This document shows, in pieces, positions 26,450 through 32,931 of a stretch of 64,000 bases of DNA. Made by a program: the position numbers and the translations under genes. Below the pieces are notes generated by a model. It was not told the origin of the DNA. It saw nothing but the letters and a program-made list of their open reading frames with translations, and ran no database searches. The stretch lies in contig CANOBK010000002.1 in the NCBI GenBank assembly GCA_947564265.1, positions 1 to 64,000 of the forward strand, read 5' to 3'. Numbering within the stretch: the first letter of the stretch is position 1; each line of letters opens with the position of its first letter. The DNA comes from an uncultured Caryophanales bacterium. Its GTDB lineage: Bacteria > Bacillota_I > Bacilli_A > RF39 > UBA660.

Positions 26450-26483
26450 GCAAAAAGAAAAAGATAGGTCAAACCATCTTTTA
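26450..26483 (-). terminator. Probable terminator overlapping the end of the 63-residue gene
   Basis: Minus strand AAAGATGG and CC-T-ATCTTT with one bulged base and a five-base loop, followed by TTCTTTTT. Confidence 0.5.
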
Positions 26484-26672
26484 TAAATCTTGTTTTGGTC
26501 TATGTAACTGTTTAACTTTAGAAGTTGTTACCTTTCCCATTTCATCGCAAGGGGAATCCTTCTTTACCTCTTCTACAATTTCCCAATTTTCTGGGTCTTC
26601 CATTCCAAAGTCAATTGGAAATTGATCTGAAATATTGAATGGAATAATTTTATTTTGATTTTCTGAATTCAT
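26481..26672 (-). CDS. Small acidic protein of unknown function
   Basis: 63 residues from ATG 26672 with GGTTTGGTGG upstream; the TTG start 36 bases earlier has no SD. The protein is polar (MNSENQNKIIPFNISDQF at the start, DPENWEIVEEVKKDSP in the middle) with no membrane segment. Family unknown. It lies between the 605-residue unknown gene and the coiled-coil gene, all on minus. Confidence 0.45.
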   Translation of the reverse strand: MNSENQNKIIPFNISDQFPIDFGMEDPENWEIVEEVKKDSPCDEMGKVTTSKVKQLHRPKQDL

Positions 26673-26752
26673 TTTACCACCAAACCTTTTACTTTTTACT
26701 ACTTTCAAAGCTAGCTATATATTAATAAATCAACGAAATTTTGTCTACAAAA

Positions 26753-28570
26753 TTATTTATTTTTTGGAAATAATCTCATTTCTTCCACTTGCCACTCATA
26801 TCTTTGTGTTAATTGTCTCATCTTATGTTTTGGAGAAGAGTCTTTTTCATGAGACTTCTTAAAACGATAAAAAATAGCAATATTCAATTTCTTAGCAACC
26901 AGAATTTCTTCACTTGTAGGTTCCTTCTCACAAAGAATTCCAATAGGAAGAAATGGAGTTCCATTAATTAAATAATCAATCTCATTATAATCACTAGTAT
27001 CCATCATAAATTCTTTTAATGTATAAAGCCTTCTTTTATACCAAACATTATTATATTCAACTGTTGTCATTCCTTGGGAATAAGCATCTTCATGATTCGT
27101 AATTCCAACTCTCATAGGGTCTAAAGGTCCATAAACAAATTTAATCGTATCCGTTTTATCATTACAAAAGAACTCCTGATGATCTAAATCCTGTAAACTT
27201 AAACACAACCTGTGTTTCTCTCCGGTTTGAATTCGATGAATTAACCGATTAATCTTTTCTGGTTGTACCATTGATTCATTAGAATTATGAACAAGAATTG
27301 AATTTTCTAGGTTACTAATATCATAGAATAGAACTCCATCATTATTCTGTATTGGGGTTAATTGATTAGGATTCATTAAATTATGATTCATTTCTTCGAT
27401 AAAAGCAATTCTTTGATTTTCCCAATCATCATATAATATATCCTTTAAAGGTAAATCTTTTATTTTTTGATAAAAATCCAAAATATAAAAAACATCAAAT
27501 TCTTCAAAATGAATTAAAAACTCATAAATAGAGTCCCCTTGTAGTATTCTTTGGTTGTCTCTTGCGAATTGAAATAAAGTTTTGATATCGATAAGTAAGT
27601 TATAAGGACTGGTTTCAAAACATCGACTCATCAATAATCCTACTACTATATATTTAGATAATTCTTGATAAAACTCAAGTTTAGGGAGTTTTTCTTTCTT
27701 AGAAAGTTCAAAGATTCTTCTAATCGTTTGTTTTTTTAACTTGTCAGGTTCCATTTGAAATAATTTAAAAGTTACATCGTCAGGAGAAGAGTCATATTCT
27801 TCTCTTAAGCATGGTAAAATCCCCTCATTTACATGGGACACTTCATAATCACAAAATTTTTGATGTTCTTCTAAACAAGGAAATCCACTAGAAGATTCCC
27901 AAACAAATCTCATTGTGAAGTAAAAGTTTTCAACATTGATATCATGAGCAATTTTTTTAAAACGATTATCTAAAAACAATTTTTGAGGAATCAAAAGTCT
28001 CGGATTCATCCTCATAAGACGGATCAATCGATCTGGGTTTTCTAAGTAATAAGAGGCAAAAGATTCATAGTTCAACAGTTGACTAATTCCAATATCACTA
28101 AAATGTTCTAATTTATTATGATTATAAAGCTTAGGATATTTAAAAAAATAATGAAGGAAATCATCTCTATGAAACAAATCTTCTAACACACCATGATAAT
28201 CAAACGCATGAGCGATAAAATCAACTATATTTACAGCGAACAATTCCCATTTATACTGAAACCAAAAACTGTGCTCAGGATTATTTAAAAGTTTTTCATA
28301 GTCTTCCTCGACATCATATTTTTCAATTAAGGTTTTAAATAATAGGTAGTACTCTTCTGGTCCTTGGTTTCTTTGATAAGAAAACATGGCATGAACAAAT
28401 AATGCTTCGACATGATCATACATCCACTTCTTATCTGTCAATAAAGGGTGATGGGGACTCTCTACAAGGGAGTTTAAAAAAGAAGAAAACTCTTCATTCG
28501 CTAAAAGCTCCTGTGATTTTAACTCAATCGCATGATATACATTAGATTTTAATTCTTCTTCATAATTCAT
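26753..28570 (-). CDS. Large protein of unknown function
   Basis: 605 residues with no signal peptide or membrane helix. The N-terminal 400 residues are helical and rich in aromatic residues and His (SPHHPLLTDKKWMYDHVEALFVH, HSFWFQYKWELFAVNIVDFIAH). A separate C-terminal domain of about 190 residues begins near NNDGVLFYDISN and carries RLCLSLQDLDHQEFF, FVYGPLDPMRVGI, YNEIDYLINGTPFLPIGIL and EEILVAKKLNIAIFYRF. The last motifs recall the ends of several mobile polyvalent or ADP-ribosyltransferase-like domains, but the match is too loose to name. It is probably cytoplasmic. It stands alone between a terminator and the small gene at 26672. Confidence 0.6.
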   Translation of the reverse strand: MNYEEELKSNVYHAIELKSQELLANEEFSSFLNSLVESPHHPLLTDKKWMYDHVEALFVHAMFSYQRNQGPEEYYLLFKTLIEKYDVEEDYEKLLNNPEHSFWFQYKWELFAVNIVDFIAHAFDYHGVLEDLFHRDDFLHYFFKYPKLYNHNKLEHFSDIGISQLLNYESFASYYLENPDRLIRLMRMNPRLLIPQKLFLDNRFKKIAHDINVENFYFTMRFVWESSSGFPCLEEHQKFCDYEVSHVNEGILPCLREEYDSSPDDVTFKLFQMEPDKLKKQTIRRIFELSKKEKLPKLEFYQELSKYIVVGLLMSRCFETSPYNLLIDIKTLFQFARDNQRILQGDSIYEFLIHFEEFDVFYILDFYQKIKDLPLKDILYDDWENQRIAFIEEMNHNLMNPNQLTPIQNNDGVLFYDISNLENSILVHNSNESMVQPEKINRLIHRIQTGEKHRLCLSLQDLDHQEFFCNDKTDTIKFVYGPLDPMRVGITNHEDAYSQGMTTVEYNNVWYKRRLYTLKEFMMDTSDYNEIDYLINGTPFLPIGILCEKEPTSEEILVAKKLNIAIFYRFKKSHEKDSSPKHKMRQLTQRYEWQVEEMRLFPKNK

Positions 28571-28621
28571 AATATCCCCTCTAAACGAGCGTTATTATAT
28601 CACAAAAAGGCTAAATTTACA

Positions 28622-28650
28622 ATAAAAAAAAGAACCATTAACAAGTTCTT
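28622..28650 (-). terminator. Intrinsic terminator after the 63-residue gene
   Basis: Minus strand AAGAAC and GTTCTT with a nine-base loop, followed by eight Ts. Confidence 0.6.
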
Positions 28651-28679
28651 ATTCAAGCTATATAAAACTTATCTAGTAG

Positions 28680-28871
28680 TTACTTAAAAAAATTATCAGT
28701 AATTTCTGTCATCGTATTCCACAATAACTTATATTGCTGGTTTAATACTTCATCATATTTTTTAAGATATTTTTCTTTAAATTTTGAATCCACTTCCGTA
28801 TTTTTAAATAACTTGATTTTAGCTTCATAAATCGCACGAATTAATTCTACATATTCATCAACAATGAGCAT
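28680..28871 (-). CDS. Small helical protein, paralogue of the gene at 30928-31110
   Basis: 63 residues, SD GGTGAT six bases before ATG. It reads as two or three charged helices (YVELIRAIYEAKIKLF and KFKEKYLKKYDEVLNQQYKLLW), with no membrane segment. The 60-residue protein at 30928-31110 matches it over nearly its whole length (FKNTxVDxKFKEKYLKKYDExLNxQY), and even the base sequence upstream of both starts is alike. Function unknown. Copies on both sides of the attachment core suggest a mobile or duplicated accessory gene. Confidence 0.6.
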   Translation of the reverse strand: MLIVDEYVELIRAIYEAKIKLFKNTEVDSKFKEKYLKKYDEVLNQQYKLLWNTMTEITDNFFK

Positions 28872-28971
28872 ATTATCACCATTATTAGTATGTCATCATT
28901 TTAAAAATTTTATACACAGTTTTAAGAAATTTATCATAAAAACTTTTTCTAATACTCTAACACCTTATTTT

Positions 28972-29883
28972 TTAATCATTCATTCCACCAGATAGAATTC
29001 TAAATTTCTCATTGTTTTCCCATATATCATAAAGAGTATCAAAGTTTTTATCTGGATCTAACATTAATTTGGCTAACTCGTCTAATTCAAGATATTCTTG
29101 ATCAGTTAAGTCATAATGACAATCATTTAGATATTTAGGACCCTGACAAAAAAGAATTTCATGATTCATTAAAGAATAAAAATCATAAAACAATTCATGA
29201 ATCGCCGCTTTTATGCCAAAAGTCTTTGGATTAGAAAAACAATAGATATCTTCAGTCTTATATTTTCCGTTTCTAAGTCCCAAATAAGCATCAGCAGCAA
29301 AAATAAATTGATCTCGTGGAATATCCACTAAAGAATAATCAATCTTAAAATACTCTAATGTTTCAGCATCATAGCACATAGTAGGATCAACTAATACCCA
29401 TTTTTTCAAAGATTCGTTATAATATTCTACAATCCAATGGTCTCCAGCACCTTTTATTTCACTAACAGCATGAGTAAAGCCACATCTTGCCCTTGCCGGG
29501 ATATTTTTTGCTTTTAATATTGAGATTAACAAAATTGATGTTTCTCTACAACATACGTGTATTTTATCCTCAATTTTTCTTTCTATCGTAAAATGAGGAT
29601 CCCTTCTTAATAACTCTGACATCATTGCTATAGCAGTTGGAAACAAATCATTTTCATAAATTAAACTTGTTCTAGATATTTTTGTCATATCTCCATAAAA
29701 GCTATTTGGATTATTTTTTTCTTCTTCATCTTTTAAATCAAAAGGATGGATGATTTGATTTCTAAGTAATAAACATAAAGTTTTTATATCATTAGGCAAA
29801 CTTTTAGCAAAACTATGATACAAACCCAAATCAGTAAATAAACTTGTATTTCTATAAAAATTAAGTATATTATTATCTTTCAT
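28972..29883 (-). CDS. Transglutaminase-like domain protein
   Basis: 303 residues. The Cys-His-Asp triad of transglutaminase-like folds is visible: Cys in VCCRETSILLISILKAKNIPA, His in GDHWIVEYY and Asp in WVLVDPTMCYD. No signal peptide, so it is probably cytoplasmic. Bacterial members act as proteases or amidotransferases, or are of unknown role. The N-terminus FYRNTSLFTDLGLYHSFAKSLP and the C-terminal helical 90 residues are common in uncharacterised members of this group. It is the last clear chromosomal gene before the toxin locus and the attachment core. Confidence 0.72.
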   Translation of the reverse strand: MKDNNILNFYRNTSLFTDLGLYHSFAKSLPNDIKTLCLLLRNQIIHPFDLKDEEEKNNPNSFYGDMTKISRTSLIYENDLFPTAIAMMSELLRRDPHFTIERKIEDKIHVCCRETSILLISILKAKNIPARARCGFTHAVSEIKGAGDHWIVEYYNESLKKWVLVDPTMCYDAETLEYFKIDYSLVDIPRDQFIFAADAYLGLRNGKYKTEDIYCFSNPKTFGIKAAIHELFYDFYSLMNHEILFCQGPKYLNDCHYDLTDQEYLELDELAKLMLDPDKNFDTLYDIWENNEKFRILSGGMND

Positions 29884-29975
29884 ATATCTACTCCTATCAT
29901 CAACAATTATAATTCACAAGTGTATTCTGATTGTCATAATTTAGTTATATTTATTGTTTTATAGATATTACTTTG

Positions 29976-29981
29976 TATAAT
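29976..29981 (+). promoter_or_regulatory. -10 box of the toxin-like mRNA
   Basis: TATAAT in TTTGTATAATGCG; start of transcription expected near 29988, giving a 5' UTR of about 58 nt. The -35 (TTGTTT at 29954-29959) is weak. Confidence 0.5.
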
Positions 29982-30045
29982 GCGTATAGGGAAAACTTAA
30001 TTGTTGAGTGCTTGCCAACTTTCTTATGAAAGGAGGCTTGGTATT

Positions 30046-30135
30046 ATGAAGAAAAAAGATTTACTAATCTCATTTCTAATATTAATTATCATTTTATTAA
30101 TAGTCTCTTTGATGATTCTATCTATAAAGAAATAG
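30046..30135 (+). CDS. 29-residue membrane peptide, candidate type I toxin
   Basis: The frame MKKKDLLISFLILIIII... is 29 residues: three lysines, one hydrophobic helix of about 22 residues, then Ser-Ile-Lys-Lys. AGGAGG lies at 30031-30036, nine bases before ATG, a strong SD for a gene this small. Short Lys-capped single-helix peptides like this are typical of type I toxins that damage the membrane (Fst, TxpA and BsrG groups). A minus-strand promoter and RNA overlap its 3' end, and its mRNA has self-pairing ends. No sequence family is recognised, so the toxin call rests on layout. Confidence 0.6.
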   Translation: MKKKDLLISFLILIIILLIVSLMILSIKK

Positions 30136-30237
30136 CACTCAATCTAGCATAGATTAAGTGCTTAACCAAATTTAGGTAAGTACTCAACTCGCCAAAGTTA
30201 AGTATTCCCTTTTTTATTTTATGCAAGCTTCCTTGAC
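30122..30237 (-). ncRNA. Candidate antisense antitoxin RNA
   Basis: Expected RNA of about 105-115 nt from the promoter at 30244-30272 to a hairpin at 30134-30162 (arms AGCACTTAATCTA and TAGATTGAGTGCT with one mismatch, loop of three) followed by ATTTCTTTAT. It is fully antisense to the 3' end of the toxin mRNA. The copy of UUGAGUGCU in this RNA is identical to nine bases in the toxin 5' UTR (30004-30012). UUGGCGAG in this RNA can also pair with CUUGCCAA just before the toxin SD. Confidence 0.5.
30181..30222 (+). terminator. Probable terminator of the toxin mRNA
   Basis: Plus strand arms TACTCAACT and AGTTAAGTA (one mismatch), then CCCTTTTTTATTTT. The two transcripts therefore overlap by roughly 100 nt. 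Confidence 0.45.
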
Positions 30238-30243
30238 ATATTC

Positions 30244-30272
30244 ATAATAACATAAAAACGACTTTTTGACAA
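30244..30272 (-). promoter_or_regulatory. Promoter of the antisense RNA
   Basis: Minus strand -35 TTGTCA (30267-30272), exactly 17 bp, -10 TATTAT (30244-30249); each box matches the consensus at five of six positions. Confidence 0.6.
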
Positions 30273-30280
30273 GTCGTTTT
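30255..30280. terminator. Hairpin terminator, perfect 10-bp stem
   Basis: AAAACGACTT and AAGTCGTTTT with a six-base loop. On minus it follows the tRNA 3'-end fragment at 30318-30337, so it is probably the old terminator of that tRNA transcript. The antisense promoter overlaps it. Confidence 0.6.
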
Positions 30281-30317
30281 ATATTGTTACCCGAAAAGTT
30301 CGAGTTTCCTACCAATC

Positions 30318-30337
30318 TGGTGCCTGAGGTGGGACTT
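30318..30337 (-). other. Probable prophage attachment core: 3' end of a tRNA gene
   Basis: On minus the 20 bases read as the 3' part of a tRNA: T-stem half CCCAC, acceptor half CTCAGGC, then A and CCA. Upstream of it the tRNA body is missing and AT-rich phage-side sequence starts; downstream comes a terminator. This is what is left when a phage integrates into a tRNA 3' end. The intact tRNA should be at the far end of the prophage, right of the window. Confidence 0.55.
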
Positions 30338-30473
30338 ATTTTATAATTAATATCCTTATAAAATAAAGAAAAAAATATTCATATTTTATTTTTTTACTCC
30401 ATTTTTTACACTCATTTTATCTATTTCGGAGTAATTTTAGAGTAATTTTTTTGTATTAAAGTATTTAAAAAAT

Positions 30474-30941
30474 ATGAACAATAAATGTATATATCTAAAA
30501 CAGAAATTTAATAAAAAACTAGAATGTAAAAAGGATAAAAATAGGATACCTTTTAAAGATTGCAAAGAGTGTCCTTTTAAAAAGTATAAGGAATCAAATA
30601 ATTCGAATTCGACCAAATTAAAAACCAAATCTAGCAAGCTAGCAAAACTAGAACGAGAGAGAGAATCTCTCTTTACTGAAGATCTAAAACACTGTATTAT
30701 TTGTGGACGTTCTCCAGTAAATAAGCATGAAGTTTTTGGAGGAAGAAATAGATTGAATTCTATTAAATATAAGTTAGTAATCCCTTTATGTACTTGTGAA
30801 CATCATGATCAAGTAAACTGCAGAGGAATACACTTTGATAAGAAACTAAGAGATGAATGGCACAAAAAAGGACAAGCTCTGTTTCAAGAGACTTATCCTG
30901 ATTTAGATTTCCAAGAAATATTTAAAATTAATTATCTGTAA
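30474..30941 (+). CDS. HNH-like nuclease-related phage protein
   Basis: 155 residues on plus, opposite to its phage neighbours. A Cys-rich N-terminus (CKKDKNRIPFKDCKECPFKKY) is followed by a Lys-rich linker and a zinc-ribbon-like core (HCIICG...NKHEVFGGRNR, CTCEHHDQVNCRGIH, WHKKGQALFQETYPD). The Cys pairs and the HEVFGG/HH/GIH layout resemble phage HNHc-type proteins such as those of the DUF968 group, but the usual His-Asn-His order is not complete. No SD is visible; the start is ATG 30474. It is the first gene inside the attachment core and is convergent with the small operon that ends at 30928. Confidence 0.5.
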   Translation: MNNKCIYLKQKFNKKLECKKDKNRIPFKDCKECPFKKYKESNNSNSTKLKTKSSKLAKLERERESLFTEDLKHCIICGRSPVNKHEVFGGRNRLNSIKYKLVIPLCTCEHHDQVNCRGIHFDKKLRDEWHKKGQALFQETYPDLDFQEIFKINYL

Positions 30942-31110
30942 TATCTGTCATGATATCCCAAAGTAGTTCATATTGACGATTTAGTATCTCATCATATTTC
31001 TTCAAATATTTTTCTTTAAATTTCTGATCTACTTTAGTATTCTTAAATAATTCCATTCTTGCGTTGTAAATTATACTAATTGTTTTTACGCATTCATCTA
31101 TTACGGTCAT
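30928..31110 (-). CDS. Small helical protein, paralogue of 28680-28871
   Basis: 60 residues with SD GGTGATACG before ATG. It has the same two-helix layout as its host-side copy and about two thirds identical residues by eye. Here it is the last of three small minus-strand genes (31490 to 30928). Its 3' end overlaps the end of the convergent HNH-like gene by 14 bases. Function unknown. Confidence 0.55.
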   Translation of the reverse strand: MTVIDECVKTISIIYNARMELFKNTKVDQKFKEKYLKKYDEILNRQYELLWDIMTDITDN

Positions 31111-31133
31111 CGTATCACCATTACTAGTATTTA

Positions 31134-31301
31134 CTAGATGAATTGTTTTATAAGTGAATCATTGTGAATTTGGAATCGAATTAATTCATCTATGATGATA
31201 AAGTATTCATTCTGTATTTTTTCTAGCGTTATTGAAGTACACTTAATTTCAAATTTATCAATGAAGGCTTGTACCTCTCTTTTTTTAAATTTTTTCAACA
31301 T
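31134..31301 (-). CDS. Small charged protein of unknown function
   Basis: 55 residues, starting MLKKFKKREVQAFIDKFEIK, with a GGGGGAAG SD seven bases before ATG and stop TAG at 31134. Mostly helical and charged, no membrane segment. It sits between the 35-residue gene and the paralogue gene on the same strand. Confidence 0.45.
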   Translation of the reverse strand: MLKKFKKREVQAFIDKFEIKCTSITLEKIQNEYFIIIDELIRFQIHNDSLIKQFI

Positions 31302-31382
31302 TATACTTCCCCCTTTCTTGATTGCATATTATATTTCAAAACCAAGAAAAAAGCGAGAAAATACGTTCGACAAATTACGACA

Positions 31383-31490
31383 TTAATTAGAAAATATTTT
31401 CTTGATTCTTATCTTCTCAACTCTTATTTTTTTAAATTTAAATACTTTTCTAATGATTTCAACACTCTTTAATTTTGCTTCTTTATTCAT
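31383..31490 (-). CDS. Very small basic protein
   Basis: 35 residues (MNKEAKLKSVEIIRK...), rich in Lys/Ile/Arg, with AGGTGAT before ATG and a promoter directly upstream. It could be a leader peptide for the next two genes or a small regulator. The evidence is the SD and the promoter only. Confidence 0.35.
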   Translation of the reverse strand: MNKEAKLKSVEIIRKVFKFKKIRVEKIRIKKIFSN

Positions 31491-31500
31491 ATTATCACCT

Positions 31501-31525
31501 ATTATAATGTTAACATACAGTTAAC
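31501..31525 (-). promoter_or_regulatory. Promoter with twin GTTAAC operator-like sites
   Basis: Minus -10 TATAAT (31501-31506). GTTAAC occurs at 31509-31514 and 31520-31525, five bases apart, in the -10/-35 spacer, making a symmetric site. It drives the small-gene operon that starts at 31490. Confidence 0.5.
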
Positions 31526-31556
31526 TAAAATACAACAAAAAATATGTGCATATAAA

Positions 31557-31577
31557 AACTAGGAATGAATCCTAGTT
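31557..31577 (-). terminator. Terminator of the Panacea operon
   Basis: Arms AACTAGGA and TCCTAGTT with a five-base loop and a T-rich tail on minus; the stem covers the stop codon of the gene ending at 31576. Confidence 0.65.
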
Positions 31578-32127
31578 ATCTTTTTATCTCTGACAAATTG
31601 TAGTCTGCCAATTTATACTTTTCATATTTTTCTTTAGAATGTTCTACAGTTTCTCCTCTACTTTTATCTGGAGCTGGTATCAATAAATGATATAAGTCTA
31701 TTGCTAGTACTTCATAATTATTAGTTATGTCATTTGCTACATAAATTTGAACTTCCGGATTTTCTTTATTTTTAAACTTATAAATTATAGGTAATCTATC
31801 TACTTTTATATTTCTAGTTTTTTCAATTATAGTGATTAGTTTAAGTTTCAATAATGGATCATTGTTATAAGTTACTAAGGCGGGGGCATATAAAGTATGA
31901 TCATCTAAATTGATTTTATTATCTACTAATCTAATATACTCTCCTCTAACAAATTTTATTAGAGGAGACTTTTTAACAAAAAAATTAGTAAAGTTAAGTG
32001 ATGGAAAATTTACAGATTTCATCGCAAAATCAAAATTCACTTTTTTAGTTGTGGTTTTAAAACCAGAAACTTTTAATCCAGTAGTATGAAGTGTAGATGT
32101 TGTGGCAAATCTAGAACTAAATGGCAT
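31576..32127 (-). CDS. Partner of the Panacea antitoxin, candidate toxin of unknown fold
   Basis: 183 residues, family not recognised. The start overlaps the end of the antitoxin-like gene by 11 bases, so they are co-translated. The N-terminus is Ser/Thr/Lys-rich (MPFSSRFATTSTLHTTGLKV). The body has beta-type strands (VRGEYIRLVDN, DHTLYAPALVTYNN, KLKLITIIEK, EVQIYVANDI, NYEVLAIDLYHLLIP) and ends in a charged helix (EHSKEKYEKYKLADYNLSEI). No membrane segment. Panacea (SocA/GepA-like) proteins are known antitoxins that neutralise many unrelated toxin types, so this gene is the likely toxin, or less likely a structural partner. Confidence 0.5.
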   Translation of the reverse strand: MPFSSRFATTSTLHTTGLKVSGFKTTTKKVNFDFAMKSVNFPSLNFTNFFVKKSPLIKFVRGEYIRLVDNKINLDDHTLYAPALVTYNNDPLLKLKLITIIEKTRNIKVDRLPIIYKFKNKENPEVQIYVANDITNNYEVLAIDLYHLLIPAPDKSRGETVEHSKEKYEKYKLADYNLSEIKR

Positions 32128-32623
32128 CTCTTAAAGCATACTCACTAATGATTTCTTCTTGAGGCATTATCTCATTATGAAATTGACTTTCCATTTCAAA
32201 GTGATTAAGCCAAGATTTATCCTCATGAGAAGTACTAACTAATTTAAAATCAGCAACTGCAAAAACATCATTAAGCAAAGAATTTATAGTTTCTTCTAAC
32301 ATAGGTGTAGAATCAAACACTTCATTCAAATTTTCCTCATACTGCTTTAAAGTACCATCTTTTTGTGCATGAAAAACATCTGGAACTACTGGTCCATATA
32401 CCCAAGCCTGAACCTCATTAGAAAAGAGGATTTCATTAACATCAATAATTTCCTCTGAATTATTCATTTTTCCCTTTCGGATAAACCCACCCCAATAGGC
32501 AAGTAAAAAATATAAGGCCTTTTGAAGTTTAATATTAGATATTTCTTTTGTATGATTAGTAAAAATACTATATTGGTTTATAATATAACAAGCTAAGGTC
32601 CTAGCGTCTAAAATACCATTCAT
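32117..32623 (-). CDS. Panacea (SocA/GepA, DUF4065-type) domain protein, probable antitoxin
   Basis: 168 residues from ATG 32623, chosen because AAGGAGTGAG lies just upstream; the longer frame to 32704 crosses the promoter. It has the domain hallmarks: SNIKLQKALYFLLAYWG, the acidic LFSNEVQAWVYGPVVPDVF and a C-terminal helical part with SWLNHFEMESQFHNE. Panacea proteins act as promiscuous antitoxins (PanA) that neutralise a toxin encoded next door, by direct binding. Here the candidate toxin is downstream and overlapping. Three TATTCTA sites around the promoter suggest that the operon is regulated. Confidence 0.75.
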   Translation of the reverse strand: MNGILDARTLACYIINQYSIFTNHTKEISNIKLQKALYFLLAYWGGFIRKGKMNNSEEIIDVNEILFSNEVQAWVYGPVVPDVFHAQKDGTLKQYEENLNEVFDSTPMLEETINSLLNDVFAVADFKLVSTSHEDKSWLNHFEMESQFHNEIMPQEEIISEYALRDAI

Positions 32624-32647
32624 TGGACTCACTCCTTTACTTTTCTC

Positions 32648-32712
32648 TATTCTAAATATAGAATAACACTTTTTGGTCACATATTCTAGTACTTTTTCAA
32701 ACATTTTGTCAA
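32648..32712 (-). promoter_or_regulatory. Promoter and repeated TATTCTA operator of the Panacea operon
   Basis: Minus -35 TTGACA (32707-32712), 18-bp spacer, -10 TAGAAT (32683-32688). The -10 box lies inside a TATTCTA site (32682-32688). Two more form a perfect 7-bp inverted repeat with a 4-bp spacer at 32648-32665, downstream of the promoter. Confidence 0.6.
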
Positions 32713-32753
32713 GTCCTTTCTAATATATATTATTGACAAAATTTTTTTATGCA

Positions 32754-32797
32754 AACAAAAAAAGAGCCTAATCACAATTAAGTGACTAGACTCTTTT
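32754..32797 (-). terminator. Main terminator of the phage late operon
   Basis: A stem of 15 pairs (32761-32775 with 32782-32796) and a six-base loop, then seven Ts on minus. Two pairs are G-U on the minus RNA but A-C on the plus strand, so the minus strand is the one that folds. Confidence 0.75.
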
Positions 32798-32888
32798 ACT
32801 ATGCAAGGGACGCCAACGACGATCCCGTTTCTCTTTTCACATGAAATGAATGAGATAAAAAAGAGGCATTTGAACACCCCATAAACAA

Positions 32889-32918
32889 ATATAATATTTG
32901 CTAGCAAAGATATTATAT
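32889..32918. repeat. Inverted repeat downstream of the endolysin gene
   Basis: ATATAATATTTGC and GCAAA-G-ATATTATAT form near-perfect 13-base arms with one extra G. It lies between the endolysin stop and the late terminator; it may protect or end the mRNA. I see no convincing gene in 32705-32931. Confidence 0.5.
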
Positions 32919-32931
32919 CATATTTTTTCAA

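Noticed and set aside
30437..30637. Minus open frame opposite the HNH-like gene
   Set aside because: Hydrophobic by chance from AT-rich DNA, with no SD; the plus-strand Cys pattern is convincing.
31192..31472. Plus open frames opposite the small-gene operon
   Set aside because: No SD and no protein-like text; the minus frames have SD and a promoter.
32801..32884. 27-residue plus frame starting MQGTPTTIPFLF
   Set aside because: No SD and it begins at the foot of the terminator; I see no partner RNA that would make it a toxin.
32686..32931. 81-residue minus frame after the endolysin
   Set aside because: It runs through the late terminator and the Panacea promoter, so it is not a gene.
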